A DNA stretch of 64,000 bases from NCBI GenBank assembly GCA_035446985.1, contig DAOTGG010000002.1, forward strand, positions 1 through 64,000. Direction: 5' to 3'. Positions within the stretch are counted from its first letter, which is position 1; each line of letters begins with the position of its first letter. This document shows positions 52,501 through 61,475 of the stretch, one piece after another. A model generated the notes under the pieces. The model did not search any database, was not told the DNA's origin, and saw only the letters and a program-made list of their open reading frames with translations. Origin of the DNA: JAQUSX01 sp035446985. Lineage in GTDB: Bacteria > Bacillota > Clostridia > Christensenellales > CAG-314. Made by a program: the position numbers and the translations under genes.

Positions 52501-53325
52501 TCATTTACTTTTTTTGTTTTCGCTCATATTTACCGCAACTTGATAAATTTCGTTTTTGTTTACCTTGCGGTCTTTGGCTGTTTTTTTGACGGCTTCGGAC
52601 TTGTCAAATCCCTTATCCATATAAAATTTTATATGCTCTTCTATCGTCATATTCATAAAAGCGTCGGTCTTATTACCGTCCACTACAATGACAAATTCTC
52701 CTTTTTCCATCTCGATACTAATATCTTTCAATTCGCCGAAATAAACGCTTTCATACATTTTTGAAATTTCTCTCGCCACGCAAACCTTGCGTTCACCCAA
52801 AACTGAATAAAGATATTTCATGTCGTCATTAACGTCATGCACCGACGAATAAAAAATAAGAGTATGTTTAATAGGCAGCGTTTCAATTAAACGCTGTCTG
52901 TCGATATTTTTTTCAGGCAAAAAACCAACGAATGTAAACGGAGCGGAAAATCCCGACAAAACGAAAGCGTTGACTAATGCGCTCGCTCCCGAAATAACCG
53001 TGTAACTGATGCCGTTTGCGATAAGCTCACGCACCAAAATATTGCCCGGGTCGGAAACGCAAGGCATACCCGCGTCCGTAATAACGGCGATTTTTTTGCC
53101 GTTACCAACATCATTCAAAACGCTTTGAACCGCGCTTTTTTCATTAAATTTATGATAGGCTACAAGCGGTTTTTTGATTTCATAACGGTTCAATAAAATC
53201 AAAGCGTGACGTGTGTCTTCGCAGTAAATAACGTCAACGCTTTTTAGCGTGTCGATAGCGCGAAAAGTTATTTCGTCCAAATTGCCTATTGGAGTAGCTA
53301 CAAAATAAACGCTGTACTCAGTCAT
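52501..53325 (-). CDS. rsmI: 16S rRNA (cytidine-2'-O)-methyltransferase RsmI
   Basis: SAM-dependent methyltransferase of 274 residues that modifies C1402 of 16S rRNA. Landmarks of the tetrapyrrole-methylase-like fold: VYFVATPIGNLDEITFRAIDTL at the N-terminus, YCEDTRHALILL, ITDAGMPCVSDPG (SAM-binding GMPxxSDPG) and GFLPEK. Start at 53325 follows GGAGAAAG by 4 bases; a longer frame overlaps the preceding gene. It overlaps the stop of the methyltransferase gene by 8 bases, the same pair order as yabB-yabC in Bacillus. Confidence 0.95.
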   Translation of the reverse strand: MTEYSVYFVATPIGNLDEITFRAIDTLKSVDVIYCEDTRHALILLNRYEIKKPLVAYHKFNEKSAVQSVLNDVGNGKKIAVITDAGMPCVSDPGNILVRELIANGISYTVISGASALVNAFVLSGFSAPFTFVGFLPEKNIDRQRLIETLPIKHTLIFYSSVHDVNDDMKYLYSVLGERKVCVAREISKMYESVYFGELKDISIEMEKGEFVIVVDGNKTDAFMNMTIEEHIKFYMDKGFDKSEAVKKTAKDRKVNKNEIYQVAVNMSENKKSK

Positions 53326-54064
53326 TTCTTTCTCCGTAAAGGTCCGCGACCGTTTTTGTGTATTTGCCGTCATCATCAAAAATAACGATATCGGGCAAAA
53401 TTTTTAGTCCGAGTCCGCCGTTTTTACGCCCCCTGATTAACACCAGATTGGGCGTTTGGTTTATTCTCGGGCGTATAAAACATATTTCTTTCGGCTCTAT
53501 TTTGTTTTTCGTCATTTCGCAAAATATTTCCGACAGCCGTTCCGTTTGATGCACAAGGTACAGCGAGCCTTTGCTGGTGAGTAACTTTGAAGCCGTTTCG
53601 ATAAGCTCTGACAATGTTATTTTTATTTCTTGTCTTGCTATGGCTTTGGTTTCGTTTTCTATGGGCAAGCCCGAGCCTACTTTTATATACGGCGGATTTG
53701 ATACGACGGCGTCGTAATTTCCGCCCAGTATTTCGTGACAAGTTTTAATGTCGCAATTAAAAATTTTTATTGTCTCGCCTTGTCCGTTCATTTCCACAGT
53801 CCGTTTTGACATTTCATATAAAGACGGTTGAATTTCCACGGCGGAGACGGATTTTGGCTTGCTTTTGTAGGCAATCAGCGTCGAGATAACCGCGCTGCCG
53901 CTGCCAAGCTCCACGACTTTTTTGCCTTTGACTTCTTTTACAAAATTAGCCAGCAGCACGGCGTCGGTCGTAAAACGGTAACCGTCCGTCTGCTGAATTA
54001 TTTTCAGTCCGCCTACTTGCAAGTCTTCAATTTTTTCATTTGGATAAATTACCGTATCTGTCAT
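53318..54064 (-). CDS. tRNA1(Val)-type adenine-N6 methyltransferase (YabB/TrmN6-like)
   Basis: Class I SAM-dependent methyltransferase of 248 residues. Motif I is VVELGSGSAVISTLIA (SAM binding), and NPPYIKVGSG is the catalytic NPPY motif of N6-adenine methyltransferases. The N-terminal GLKIIQQTDGYRFTTDAVLLANF is typical of the TrmN6/YfiC/YabB group. Downstream is rsmI, as in Bacillus yabB-yabC. A promoter sits directly against the ATG with no ribosome site, so the mRNA is predicted to be leaderless. Confidence 0.9.
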   Translation of the reverse strand: MTDTVIYPNEKIEDLQVGGLKIIQQTDGYRFTTDAVLLANFVKEVKGKKVVELGSGSAVISTLIAYKSKPKSVSAVEIQPSLYEMSKRTVEMNGQGETIKIFNCDIKTCHEILGGNYDAVVSNPPYIKVGSGLPIENETKAIARQEIKITLSELIETASKLLTSKGSLYLVHQTERLSEIFCEMTKNKIEPKEICFIRPRINQTPNLVLIRGRKNGGLGLKILPDIVIFDDDGKYTKTVADLYGERND

Positions 54065-54070
54065 AAATAG

Positions 54071-54099
54071 ATTTTATATTTTTGTTCCCCCGTTGTCAA
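54071..54099 (-). promoter_or_regulatory. Consensus promoter abutting the methyltransferase gene
   Basis: TTGACA (complement of 54094-54099), 17-base spacer, TAAAAT (complement of 54071-54076). Six bases then the ATG at 54064, so the start codon is at the predicted +1. Confidence 0.88.
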
Positions 54100-54275
54100 T
54101 CATAAAAAAAGCTGTTCGCTTTGTCCTTTTTATTTACAAAATTATAAAAACTCAAACTTTCCTTTTTTGAAAATTGCAAATTTTTAACTCTCTTTTTTAT
54201 TAGACCGCTTGATGGATTGATAAATTAGTTTTGCCCTATTATAAAAGCTTTCGCAATCCTATCTAGATTTATTTT

Positions 54276-54309
54276 AAAAAAAAATACCGCTCGGTAATAC
54301 CGAACGGTG
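54276..54309 (-). terminator. Terminator of the ferredoxin gene
   Basis: ACCGTTCGGTA / TACCGAGCGGT arms on the minus strand followed by a T-rich run, 14 bases past the stop codon. Confidence 0.8.
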
Positions 54310-54322
54310 AAAGGTTTATTTG

Positions 54323-54496
54323 TTAGCCTTCTTTAATCGCGCTAACGGGACATTGAGCAGCGCACGTTCCGCAACTTATGCAAACTTCTTCATTGATAAC
54401 ATAACTGCTTTCTCCTTCGCTTATTGCGTCGGTAGGGCAAACGGATTGGCAACTGCCACAGGAAATACATTCTGACGGAATAATTTTGTATGCCAT
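54323..54496 (-). CDS. 2[4Fe-4S] ferredoxin, clostridial type
   Basis: Electron carrier of 57 residues, too short for usual gene-length cut-offs but unmistakable. Two complete cluster motifs are visible: Cys10, 13, 16 and 20 (CISCGSCQSVCP) and Cys39, 42, 45 and 49 (CISCGTCAAQCP), each Cys20/Cys49 followed by Pro. Starts MAYKIIPSE. A perfect AGGAGG site at 54505-54510 lies 8 bases before the ATG. It stands between the methyltransferase and ricT genes with its own terminator. Typical partners are pyruvate:ferredoxin oxidoreductase and hydrogenase. Confidence 0.95.
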   Translation of the reverse strand: MAYKIIPSECISCGSCQSVCPTDAISEGESSYVINEEVCISCGTCAAQCPVSAIKEG

Positions 54497-54583
54497 AGAG
54501 ATTACCTCCTTTGTTCTAACTTCATTGTAGCACCTAAGAGGTTTTTTGTCTAATATTTAAACTAGAAAAATAATCTCAAATAT

Positions 54584-55456
54584 TTAGTCGATAATAGATT
54601 TTATATCGTCGTCAACGTAGTCGTCGTCATTGCTTTGCGCTATTACGACCGTCGCGGTAATATCCTTAACAGCGTAATCTTTAACCTCTTTATCGCCGTT
54701 CGGTAAAGCGATAAAAGCCTTTACTCTCTGGCGCAGCAGATCCACAGACTGCACGATTCCTTTTCCGTCGGGAGTGCCGATTTCCGAGCCTATCGCTGGC
54801 ATAAATTTTGTGGTTTCCGCGTAATGGTCGTTTTCGTATTTTAAGCAGCACATCAGTCTGCCGCAAAGCCCCGATATTTTTGTAGGATTCAGCGAAAGTC
54901 CTTGCGTTTTTGCCATTTTTATGCTAACGCGCTCAAAATCGCCCATATGCTCGTTGCAGCAGCAAGGTCTTCCGCACGGTCCTAGACCGCCCAAAAGTTT
55001 ACATTCGTCCCGAATACCTATTTGGCGAAGCTCTATTCTTACTCTAAAAACGCTGGCAAGGTCTTTTACCAACTCGCGAAAATCCACTCTGCCTTCGGCT
55101 GTGAAATAAAAAATAACTTTCGTGTTGTCAAAAGTGTATTCCATATCGACGAGCTTCATATTGAGTTTGTGTTTCGTTATTTTTTCGGTGGCGATTTCCA
55201 TAGCCTTTTCACGCTTGCTCAAATTTTCTTTATGCGCGCGCTCATCGTCCGCCGTAGCTTTTCTTATAACGGGCTTTAGCTGTCCGACAATTTCGCTGTC
55301 GGGAACTTGTTTTGGGGCAAGCGCAACGTTGCCGTATTCCACTCCTCTTATCGTCTCAACGATAGCGGCGTCACCAGCCTTGAACTCTATACCGTTAGGA
55401 GCAAAATAATAAATTTTCCCCACGTCCTTAAAACGAATTCCCACTATTTCGGGCAT
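54584..55456 (-). CDS. ricT: RicT/YaaT (PSP1 domain) regulator
   Basis: Cytoplasmic PSP1-domain protein of 290 residues. In Bacillus RicT forms the Fe-S-bearing RicAFT complex with YlbF and YmcA, which aids RNase Y mRNA processing and, through it, sporulation and biofilm entry. Cys-rich segment GPCGRPCCC (about 163-171) and SGLCGRLMCCLKYE (about 199-212) carry the conserved Cys. An acidic tail (DDDYVDDDIKSIID) ends the protein. Start has GGAGG 10 bases upstream and overlaps the holB end by 13 bases. Order tmk-holB-ricT is as in Bacillus. Confidence 0.94.
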   Translation of the reverse strand: MPEIVGIRFKDVGKIYYFAPNGIEFKAGDAAIVETIRGVEYGNVALAPKQVPDSEIVGQLKPVIRKATADDERAHKENLSKREKAMEIATEKITKHKLNMKLVDMEYTFDNTKVIFYFTAEGRVDFRELVKDLASVFRVRIELRQIGIRDECKLLGGLGPCGRPCCCNEHMGDFERVSIKMAKTQGLSLNPTKISGLCGRLMCCLKYENDHYAETTKFMPAIGSEIGTPDGKGIVQSVDLLRQRVKAFIALPNGDKEVKDYAVKDITATVVIAQSNDDDYVDDDIKSIID

Positions 55457-56409
55457 ATATATCTAACCTCCAAAATTTTCAAAATTAAATTGTCAAAAAC
55501 CATATTAAAATTTACATACGAAGCAAGCTCTTTGTAAGCATTTTCAACTAGCTCGATACATCTTAGCGCCGCCTCGCGCGAATAGTTTTGCGCTATTATT
55601 GTAACATCTTTATTTTCTTTAAGCAAGGTTATTCCGTCGTAAAACCCCACCACCTCGGCAAACAACGCTTCCATTGCGGAAAGCAAAAGCTTGTACCGCT
55701 CTTTGTACCTTGCCATATCGGCGACGAACGTAAGAGAAACTCTTGTGCTTGTCATATTTTTTAATGCGTTCGCAACGGACTGATAAACGCTTTCCGTAGT
55801 TGAGTCATTTACAAGCTCAGTCGCGGAAGAAATGCTGCCGTCAGAGATAAGAGCGCAGATTTCGGCGGAACGCGGTGAATAACCGCTTTCAAGTAAATAA
55901 TTTTTGATTTGAGCGAAACTCAGTTTTGCGATGTCAACCCTTATCGCTCGGCTCGTGACGGTATCGAATAAATCCGCCGTATTAGTTACGCCTATAAAAA
56001 AGTAGTTGCCTTCGGGCGGTTCTTCAAGTATTTTTAGTAATTTTCCCTGCCAGTTTTGGACGGCGGAAACGTTGGATGCGTTTATTATGTAAACCTTGTT
56101 TTTGCCTATTGTAGGCGCGGTTTGAGTTTCGTTTAAAATATCTTTGATATCGTCAACGGACATAGTTTTTCGTCCGTTTAGCGGATAAAAAAAGACGTCG
56201 GGATGCCGACCGTTAAATGCCTGAACGCAATTGGAGCAGCTGCCGCATCCGCCGTTATCGCAAACGGCAACCGACGACAAATATACTAGCGCGTCAGCCA
56301 AAATATTTTGCTCCGCTTGCACAACGTAGGCATGCGCCGCATGATTAAGGGCGAACGCGCGTTTAATAGCCTGAACGGATTTATTTTTTTCCAATAATCC
56401 CGTTATCAC
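55444..56409 (-). CDS. holB: DNA polymerase III subunit delta'
   Basis: Clamp-loader subunit of the replicase, 321 residues. The N-terminal AAA+ part (about 1-210) has a zinc site C..CGSCSNC (about 50-61), the sensor/DEx-like region KVYIINASNVSAVQNWQGKLLKILEEPPEGNYFFIGVTN, and SRAIR (sensor). It lacks a full Walker A, as delta' subunits do. The C-terminal collar part is less conserved. The start overlaps the tmk stop by 4 bases (ATGA) and the end overlaps ricT, so this is a tightly packed operon. Confidence 0.92.
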   Translation of the reverse strand: MITGLLEKNKSVQAIKRAFALNHAAHAYVVQAEQNILADALVYLSSVAVCDNGGCGSCSNCVQAFNGRHPDVFFYPLNGRKTMSVDDIKDILNETQTAPTIGKNKVYIINASNVSAVQNWQGKLLKILEEPPEGNYFFIGVTNTADLFDTVTSRAIRVDIAKLSFAQIKNYLLESGYSPRSAEICALISDGSISSATELVNDSTTESVYQSVANALKNMTSTRVSLTFVADMARYKERYKLLLSAMEALFAEVVGFYDGITLLKENKDVTIIAQNYSREAALRCIELVENAYKELASYVNFNMVFDNLILKILEVRYICPK

Positions 56410-57029
56410 TTAATGATGCCTCTTTTTCTCATCTCGCTGACGATTTTTTCGTGCGTTTCGGTTTTGCTTCCTTTTGCGTCTATAACTACAAACCGCTCTG
56501 GGTAGCTGTCTATAAGCATATGATATCCGTCGTAAACTTTTTTGTAAAAATCTTTGTCGCAAATTTCAAGACGGTCTTTAACATCGTTGCCGCCCTTGCG
56601 TTCAAAAGCCAGCTCGGGTGTAAGCTCCAAAAAGAAAGTGTATTCGGGCATATATTCGCCCACGGCAATATCGTTTAACGCTTTTACGTTCTCGTAGCCA
56701 AGCCCCCGTCCAAGCCCTTGATAAACATAAGACGAGTCTACAAAACGATCGCAAATTACAGTTTTGCCTTCTTTTAACGCGGGAATAACGATATCGTTAA
56801 GATGCTGTATTCTCGCGCTCGCATACAAAAACGCTTCGCATTTGTCGCACATTGTGTCGTTTTCGGAATCCAAAATAATGTTGCGGATTTTTTCGGCAAC
56901 TTTACTTCCGCCGGGTTCACGGGTAAACACAACGTTTTGATTAGTCTTTTCGCAATATTCTTTTAATTTTGCGGTCTGGTAGGTTTTGCCTACTCCGTCG
57001 CAGCCTTCTATCGTTATAAATCCTTTCAT
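56406..57029 (-). CDS. tmk: Thymidylate kinase
   Basis: Phosphorylates dTMP to dTDP, 207 residues. Landmarks: P-loop IEGCDGVGKTYQ (near 7-18), DR box in VICDRFVDSSYVYQG (the DRF/S motif binding dTMP), and the LID region ERKGGNDVKDR. The start overlaps the decarboxylase gene stop by 4 bases. The position next to holB and a decarboxylase of the YaaO type matches the Bacillus yaaO-tmk-...-holB order. Confidence 0.96.
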   Translation of the reverse strand: MKGFITIEGCDGVGKTYQTAKLKEYCEKTNQNVVFTREPGGSKVAEKIRNIILDSENDTMCDKCEAFLYASARIQHLNDIVIPALKEGKTVICDRFVDSSYVYQGLGRGLGYENVKALNDIAVGEYMPEYTFFLELTPELAFERKGGNDVKDRLEICDKDFYKKVYDGYHMLIDSYPERFVVIDAKGSKTETHEKIVSEMRKRGIIK

Positions 57030-58381
57030 TTCTTTTCGCTGTCCTTTACTAAAATATAGCCTTCGTTAACGCCGAACACGTTATCTTGTTTTAAAAAATT
57101 TATATGAAAATCCGTAATTTTTTCCCCCGCGACAATGACGGGGCAGCACGGCGGAGTAATGCCCGCGTTTACGGCGGAGATTTCCCCTTTGCTTTCGCTT
57201 AGCTTAATTAGCTTAACCTTATCATTAAAACACAGCGGTATTATATTGTCAAATCTTGGTATTTCATTGCCGTTAACTACGTTTTTACCGTTTGCGCGTT
57301 TTTTATTTTCATTTTCGTTATTCGGCTCGACTGTTTCGGGTTTCAAATTTTTTAACGCTTTACCGAAGCGGCGCAAAGTTTTTCTTCCGTCCATTAACGT
57401 GAGTATCGCCACAAGCCTACTTTTATCCGCAAACTCAATAAAAACGTTTTTTTCGTTAAGTTGTTTCTCCGCTTCAAAACCGCTCATATTTTTCCCCGAT
57501 ACATTTAAAACGATACGAGTAAAGTCGTCCGTGGAGATAGCCGTAATGCCGTCGGGGAGCGCAGTCAAAAACTTTTGAACGTAACTAAATAGCCGTTCGT
57601 ATCTGTTTTTATTTTTATCCGCATACGCTCTGGCATAATCTATGCTGGCAAGTAATAAGTAGCTCGGGCTTGTCGTGGAAAAGGTATTTAAACTTTCTTT
57701 AAGTTTTAATGCCAAAATATCGTCGTTCGTTAATAATACAGCCGTTTGCGTATATGCTGGCAAGGTTTTGTGAACGGAAATTACCGCAGCGTCGGCATAA
57801 TAATGAGCGGGGTTCGGCAAATACTTTGACAGCCCGAAATGCGCCCCGTGAGCCGAGTCGACAAATACGGTTACTCCCATTTTTTTGGCTTTATGATATA
57901 TATCGGCTAAATCCAAAACTCTGCCGTAATAACTCGGACTTGTGAGAATCCACGTTTTGATATCGGGGTTTTCTTTTGTAGCGTTTGTAAGCGCGTCAGC
58001 CGTAAGATTATTCGGCAAAAGGAACTCGTCATAATCGTTTATGACGTAAGCTCGTTTATTAAAAATTTTTATCGCGTTATATACCGCAATGTGACTGCTT
58101 CGCTGCATAAGTATGCTGCCGTTAGCGTTAGCTACCATAGCAAAAATACCCGCTGTCGAGCCATTTACGATATATATAGCGTGATTTGCGTTCCATTCCG
58201 CAGCAAACAAATTTTGCGAATCGGCAATGACTGAATGCGGACATGTCAAATTGTCCGAAAAAGAAAGTTCGGTCACGTCCAACTTCGCGCTCATTTTTAA
58301 ACCTTTTCCTTTGTGTCCCGGCATATGCAGGCGCAAAGCGTTTGACCGCGCGTATTTATTCAGCATTTCAACAATAGGCAT
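57026..58381 (-). CDS. Orn/Lys/Arg decarboxylase (YaaO-like)
   Basis: Pyridoxal-phosphate enzyme of 451 residues. The catalytic Lys is in SVHKTLPAYTQTAVL (around residue 216), preceded by VDSAHGAHFG (Asp for the PLP nitrogen and His stacking). The N-terminal LHMPGHKGKG and VNGSTAGI blocks are those of the fold III-like prokaryotic Orn/Lys/Arg decarboxylases; the C-terminal part (about 330-451) is the usual second domain. The substrate is uncertain (arginine, lysine or ornithine), and lysine/arginine-decarboxylating homologues in this locus are called SpeA or YaaO. The start at 58381 has AAAGGA at 6 bases; the ATG six bases earlier is too close to that site. Confidence 0.88.
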   Translation of the reverse strand: MPIVEMLNKYARSNALRLHMPGHKGKGLKMSAKLDVTELSFSDNLTCPHSVIADSQNLFAAEWNANHAIYIVNGSTAGIFAMVANANGSILMQRSSHIAVYNAIKIFNKRAYVINDYDEFLLPNNLTADALTNATKENPDIKTWILTSPSYYGRVLDLADIYHKAKKMGVTVFVDSAHGAHFGLSKYLPNPAHYYADAAVISVHKTLPAYTQTAVLLTNDDILALKLKESLNTFSTTSPSYLLLASIDYARAYADKNKNRYERLFSYVQKFLTALPDGITAISTDDFTRIVLNVSGKNMSGFEAEKQLNEKNVFIEFADKSRLVAILTLMDGRKTLRRFGKALKNLKPETVEPNNENENKKRANGKNVVNGNEIPRFDNIIPLCFNDKVKLIKLSESKGEISAVNAGITPPCCPVIVAGEKITDFHINFLKQDNVFGVNEGYILVKDSEKK

Positions 58382-58393
58382 TTTCATTCCTTT

Positions 58394-58422
58394 ATTTTAA
58401 CATAATTTCTTTTTTACTTCAA
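58394..58422 (-). promoter_or_regulatory. Promoter of the decarboxylase-tmk-holB-ricT operon
   Basis: TTGAAG (complement of 58417-58422), 17-base spacer, TAAAAT (complement of 58394-58399), with the ribosome site immediately downstream, so the leader is very short. Confidence 0.7.
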
Positions 58423-58438
58423 TGAGTATTCTTTCATA

Positions 58439-58467
58439 TTGACAGCAATTTTTATTTACTCTAAAAT
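58439..58467 (+). promoter_or_regulatory. Consensus promoter abutting the SDR gene
   Basis: TTGACA (58439-58444), 17-base spacer, TAAAAT (58462-58467). Seven bases separate it from the ATG at 58475, so the mRNA is probably leaderless. Confidence 0.88.
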
Positions 58468-58474
58468 GAATTTT

Positions 58475-59317
58475 ATGAAGCGTATACAAAATTATAAAAA
58501 TAATGTCGTTGTTACCGGCGCGGGCGGCGGTATGGGAAAAAAGGTTTGCGCCCTTTTAGCGGAAAACGGTTATCACGTTTTTGCTCTCGATATCAATTCG
58601 CCGCTATTTCAAAATGAAAACATAACGCCGATTAGCTGCGACGTTACCGACGCCGATTCATTACTTACCGCAAAAGAAAAAATCTATGCGTACGGCAGAC
58701 TCGACGCAATTATTAATCTTGCTGGCGTGTTTTCAATGGACAGTATCGTATTCGGCGACGAGCAGAAACTGAGAAAAATTTTCGAAGTAAATTTTTGGGG
58801 CGTCTATCTCACCAATAAAATTTTCTTCGATATTTTGGAAAATAACGCCAAAATCATCGTTATGAGCAGCGAGGTCGCCCGTTACAGTCCGCACCCTTTC
58901 GACGCATATTATACCTTGCCAAAAAAATCTCTCGACGCTTACTGCGACGCATTCAGGCGCGAATGTCTTTTTTTGAACGTACGAGTGATAAAAATCCAAG
59001 CGGGAAGTTTCGCCACCAATATGACCATAAAAGCGGCGAAAGAATTTGAAACGCTAAAAAACAGTTCGCCCGCATTTGACGAAGTTTTAACCGCGTTCGA
59101 CCGCTTTGTCGGTAAGGAACTAAGTAAAGGTAAAAAAACCGACGTCATAGCTCAAATGATTTTAAAAATAATGCAGTCCCCTCGCCCGAAAATTTGCTAT
59201 CGCGTACACAACAGTAGAAAATTAAAGCTTATCAATATGCTGCCCGAAAAAACGCAGGATCAGCTTTATAAAATAACGGCGAAATTATTCGGTAAGAGCC
59301 GCAAAACAAAATCTTAA
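58475..59317 (+). CDS. Short-chain dehydrogenase/reductase
   Basis: NAD(P)-dependent oxidoreductase of 280 residues with a Rossmann fold: VVVTGAGGGMGKKV (cofactor-binding TGxxxGxG), NLAGVFSMDS (NAG motif), catalytic Ser in MSSEVARY and YYTLPK (YxxxK). The C-terminal extension (about 240-280) is basic. Substrate unknown. The start at 58475 (MKRIQNYKNN) is deduced from the promoter that ends seven bases before it and the lack of any ribosome site; longer frames would begin inside the promoter. Divergent from the decarboxylase operon. Confidence 0.85.
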   Translation: MKRIQNYKNNVVVTGAGGGMGKKVCALLAENGYHVFALDINSPLFQNENITPISCDVTDADSLLTAKEKIYAYGRLDAIINLAGVFSMDSIVFGDEQKLRKIFEVNFWGVYLTNKIFFDILENNAKIIVMSSEVARYSPHPFDAYYTLPKKSLDAYCDAFRRECLFLNVRVIKIQAGSFATNMTIKAAKEFETLKNSSPAFDEVLTAFDRFVGKELSKGKKTDVIAQMILKIMQSPRPKICYRVHNSRKLKLINMLPEKTQDQLYKITAKLFGKSRKTKS

Positions 59318-59383
59318 TAAAGACATATTTTTTGAGAATAAAATAAATAAAATATAGAAAAGAAAAATTTTCGGAGGAAATAA

Positions 59384-60337
59384 ATGAATCAACTTAAATT
59401 GCCAAAAAAATCTATCTCGCCCATATTTATGATAATCTGCGCCACGCTTATTATCATCGCGTCAATAATAATGTCTTTTTTATTTACGCGTATTTTAGCG
59501 GTATCCAGCGCGTTTTACGTTTACGGAGCAGTCCTTCTTATCGTGCTTACCGCAACGCTTGCAAAAAGAGAAGCAAAAGTCCTTTACGCACCTTTGGCTA
59601 TATTCGCTTTCCCTTTAATCAACAGCTGGACTTTTGGAATAATATCGCTTTATTACATAGTCGGCTATCTGGCGGTTGCCGCGCTTACGGTTCTTACCGT
59701 TAATAAAATAATAAAAAGCAAATTACCTGCAATCATTACTTTTTCCGCTCTCGCTTTGGGATCTGTCGCATTAGTAACTATACTCAGCTTCACGGTGTTG
59801 TACGGATTTTTTATAAGAAGTCTTTTCTTTATTTGTTGGGAAATCACTTTTGTCGCTTTTTGCGGCGCGTTCCTTGCGTTTATTCTAGGTCTTAGCGATA
59901 ATCCCGAAAAAAAATATTACGAAAACGCAAATACTTTGAAAGTTATGAGCGTTGCAAAGCGTGTGGTTTTGACGATTGTGACTTTGGGTATATATTCTTT
60001 TATTTGGGTGTACGATGTTTGCCAGTCGCTTAAATATCTCAAAAAAGACGATACGGATTTTGTCGGCGAATATTTGAGCCTGTGCTTCGTGCCGTTTTAC
60101 GGTTTTTATTGGATGTTTGTCAAAAACAATCATTTCTTTGAAAATATTTGCGCGAAAAATAATAAAGGCGACGATTACAAAATTCTTTATTCTGTCTTGT
60201 TTTTATTACAGCTCAGCTGGCTATGCTACGCGTTAATCCAAAACGACGTTAACCGTGTCGGCGAAACGCTGTTGCCCGTTACAGAAACGAAAAAAGAAAA
60301 ACCGCCCAAAGAAGAAAAACAGTCTGAGGATGAGTAG
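59384..60337 (+). CDS. Membrane protein with DUF4234-like domain
   Basis: Membrane protein of 317 residues. The N-terminal half (about 15-175) holds five or six hydrophobic segments of no known family, and the second half (about 185-290) carries a DUF4234-type pattern: VAKRVVLTIVTLGIYSFIWVYDVCQ, LCFVPFYGFYWMFVKNNHFF. An acidic/Lys tail ends it. TTCGGAGGA lies 6 bases before the ATG. It follows the SDR gene by 66 bases on the same strand. Function unknown. Confidence 0.78.
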   Translation: MNQLKLPKKSISPIFMIICATLIIIASIIMSFLFTRILAVSSAFYVYGAVLLIVLTATLAKREAKVLYAPLAIFAFPLINSWTFGIISLYYIVGYLAVAALTVLTVNKIIKSKLPAIITFSALALGSVALVTILSFTVLYGFFIRSLFFICWEITFVAFCGAFLAFILGLSDNPEKKYYENANTLKVMSVAKRVVLTIVTLGIYSFIWVYDVCQSLKYLKKDDTDFVGEYLSLCFVPFYGFYWMFVKNNHFFENICAKNNKGDDYKILYSVLFLLQLSWLCYALIQNDVNRVGETLLPVTETKKEKPPKEEKQSEDE

Positions 60338-60500
60338 TCATTAGCTATTTTATTTTTAGAAAATAAACGATTCAAGTGGTCAAACGAAAAATGCTTTCTT
60401 GTCTTAAATTATAGATTTTTATTAATAACTAGATAATTTAAAATTCGGTAAAAGTCAAAAAATTTTAAAAAAAACTAAATAATTTAAAAATTCAAAAAAA

Positions 60501-60535
60501 TAAAAAAAACGCCGCTTACATTAAAAGCGGCGTTT
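60501..60535 (-). terminator. Terminator of the ATP-grasp gene
   Basis: AAACGCCGCTT and AAGCGGCGTTT arms with a long T-run on the minus strand, 16 bases past the stop codon. Confidence 0.88.
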
Positions 60536-60550
60536 CACTTAATAAGTAAA

Positions 60551-61423
60551 TTATATTTTGGAATTTATTAGTTCGCAATACGCTTGCGCTACGTTTTTAC
60601 CCGTCACCCTTTCAATACCTCTGAAAAAGGCGTTGCTGTTTACTTCGCATAATACTGGTTCGCCGTTAAATCCGCGAAGTAAATCTATTCCGCAGTATTC
60701 CAGATTTAACATATTAGCGGCTTTTTCGGCGCATTCGCGGTAATCATCGGACAATTCGCATATTTCACCGCTGCCGCCTAACTCTATGTTAGACCGAAAA
60801 TCCGCCGTGTTAAAACGTTTGAACCACGCGAACGCTTTGCCCCCGATAACGATAACTCGGGTGTCAAAACCGTAACTGCTGCCGATAAACTGCTGATAAA
60901 GATGTTTGCGGTCTATCATACTCTTTCTTACGTCGATTAACTGTTCTACCGATTCGATCAGATGCACTTGTTTGCCGAAAGAACCGTAACATTCTTTCAC
61001 CACCATAGGCAGCCCGAGTTTGCCAAGAACGTAAGAAATAAATTCGTGGTCGTCTATTTTCAAATTGTAACAAAGCGGCGAAGGAACGGTGATAGGCATA
61101 TTGATGCCACTTTTTGTCAGGGCGATATAGGTATCCATTTTGTCGTCGGAAACGGCTATGCTTCTTGCGGTATTAAAGAGCTTATATCCGTATTTTTCCA
61201 AAAGCGTAGCGATATGTATATCTTTATCTAAATACAAAATAAAATCCGCTTCGGGAAGATTGGAGATGATAGAGCCGTTTTCTTCAATATAAACCGAGCC
61301 AATATTGCGTATTGACTGCGTTTTGATACCGAGTTTGGAAAACTCTTCCATAAAGCGGCTAACCTGATATTCCTGCCCTTCCGAAGAAGCGAAAGCGTTA
61401 AGAATTATGATACCTTTTTTCAT
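60551..61423 (-). CDS. RimK-like ATP-grasp ligase
   Basis: ATP-dependent carboxylate-amine ligase-like protein of 290 residues. The ATP-grasp core runs about 90-290, with KECYGSFGKQVHLIES (ATP-binding Lys and Gly-rich loop), YQQFIGSSYGFDTRVIVIGGKAFAWFKR and the metal-binding LCEVNSNAFFRGIERVTGKN. The pattern is that of the RimK/LysX group, which adds amino acids to a carboxylate of proteins, cofactors or carrier proteins. The target is unknown. Start at 61423: a -10 box lies 7 bases upstream and no ribosome site exists (predicted leaderless). Stand-alone gene. Confidence 0.85.
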   Translation of the reverse strand: MKKGIIILNAFASSEGQEYQVSRFMEEFSKLGIKTQSIRNIGSVYIEENGSIISNLPEADFILYLDKDIHIATLLEKYGYKLFNTARSIAVSDDKMDTYIALTKSGINMPITVPSPLCYNLKIDDHEFISYVLGKLGLPMVVKECYGSFGKQVHLIESVEQLIDVRKSMIDRKHLYQQFIGSSYGFDTRVIVIGGKAFAWFKRFNTADFRSNIELGGSGEICELSDDYRECAEKAANMLNLEYCGIDLLRGFNGEPVLCEVNSNAFFRGIERVTGKNVAQAYCELINSKI

Positions 61424-61430
61424 AAAAATA

Positions 61431-61458
61431 AGTATATCATGTTTTAAAAAAAACACAA
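61431..61458 (-). promoter_or_regulatory. Promoter abutting the ATP-grasp gene
   Basis: TTGTGT (complement of 61453-61458), 16-base spacer, TATACT (complement of 61431-61436), 7 bases before the ATG. Confidence 0.7.
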
Positions 61459-61475
61459 TCAAATTGACAATACGC

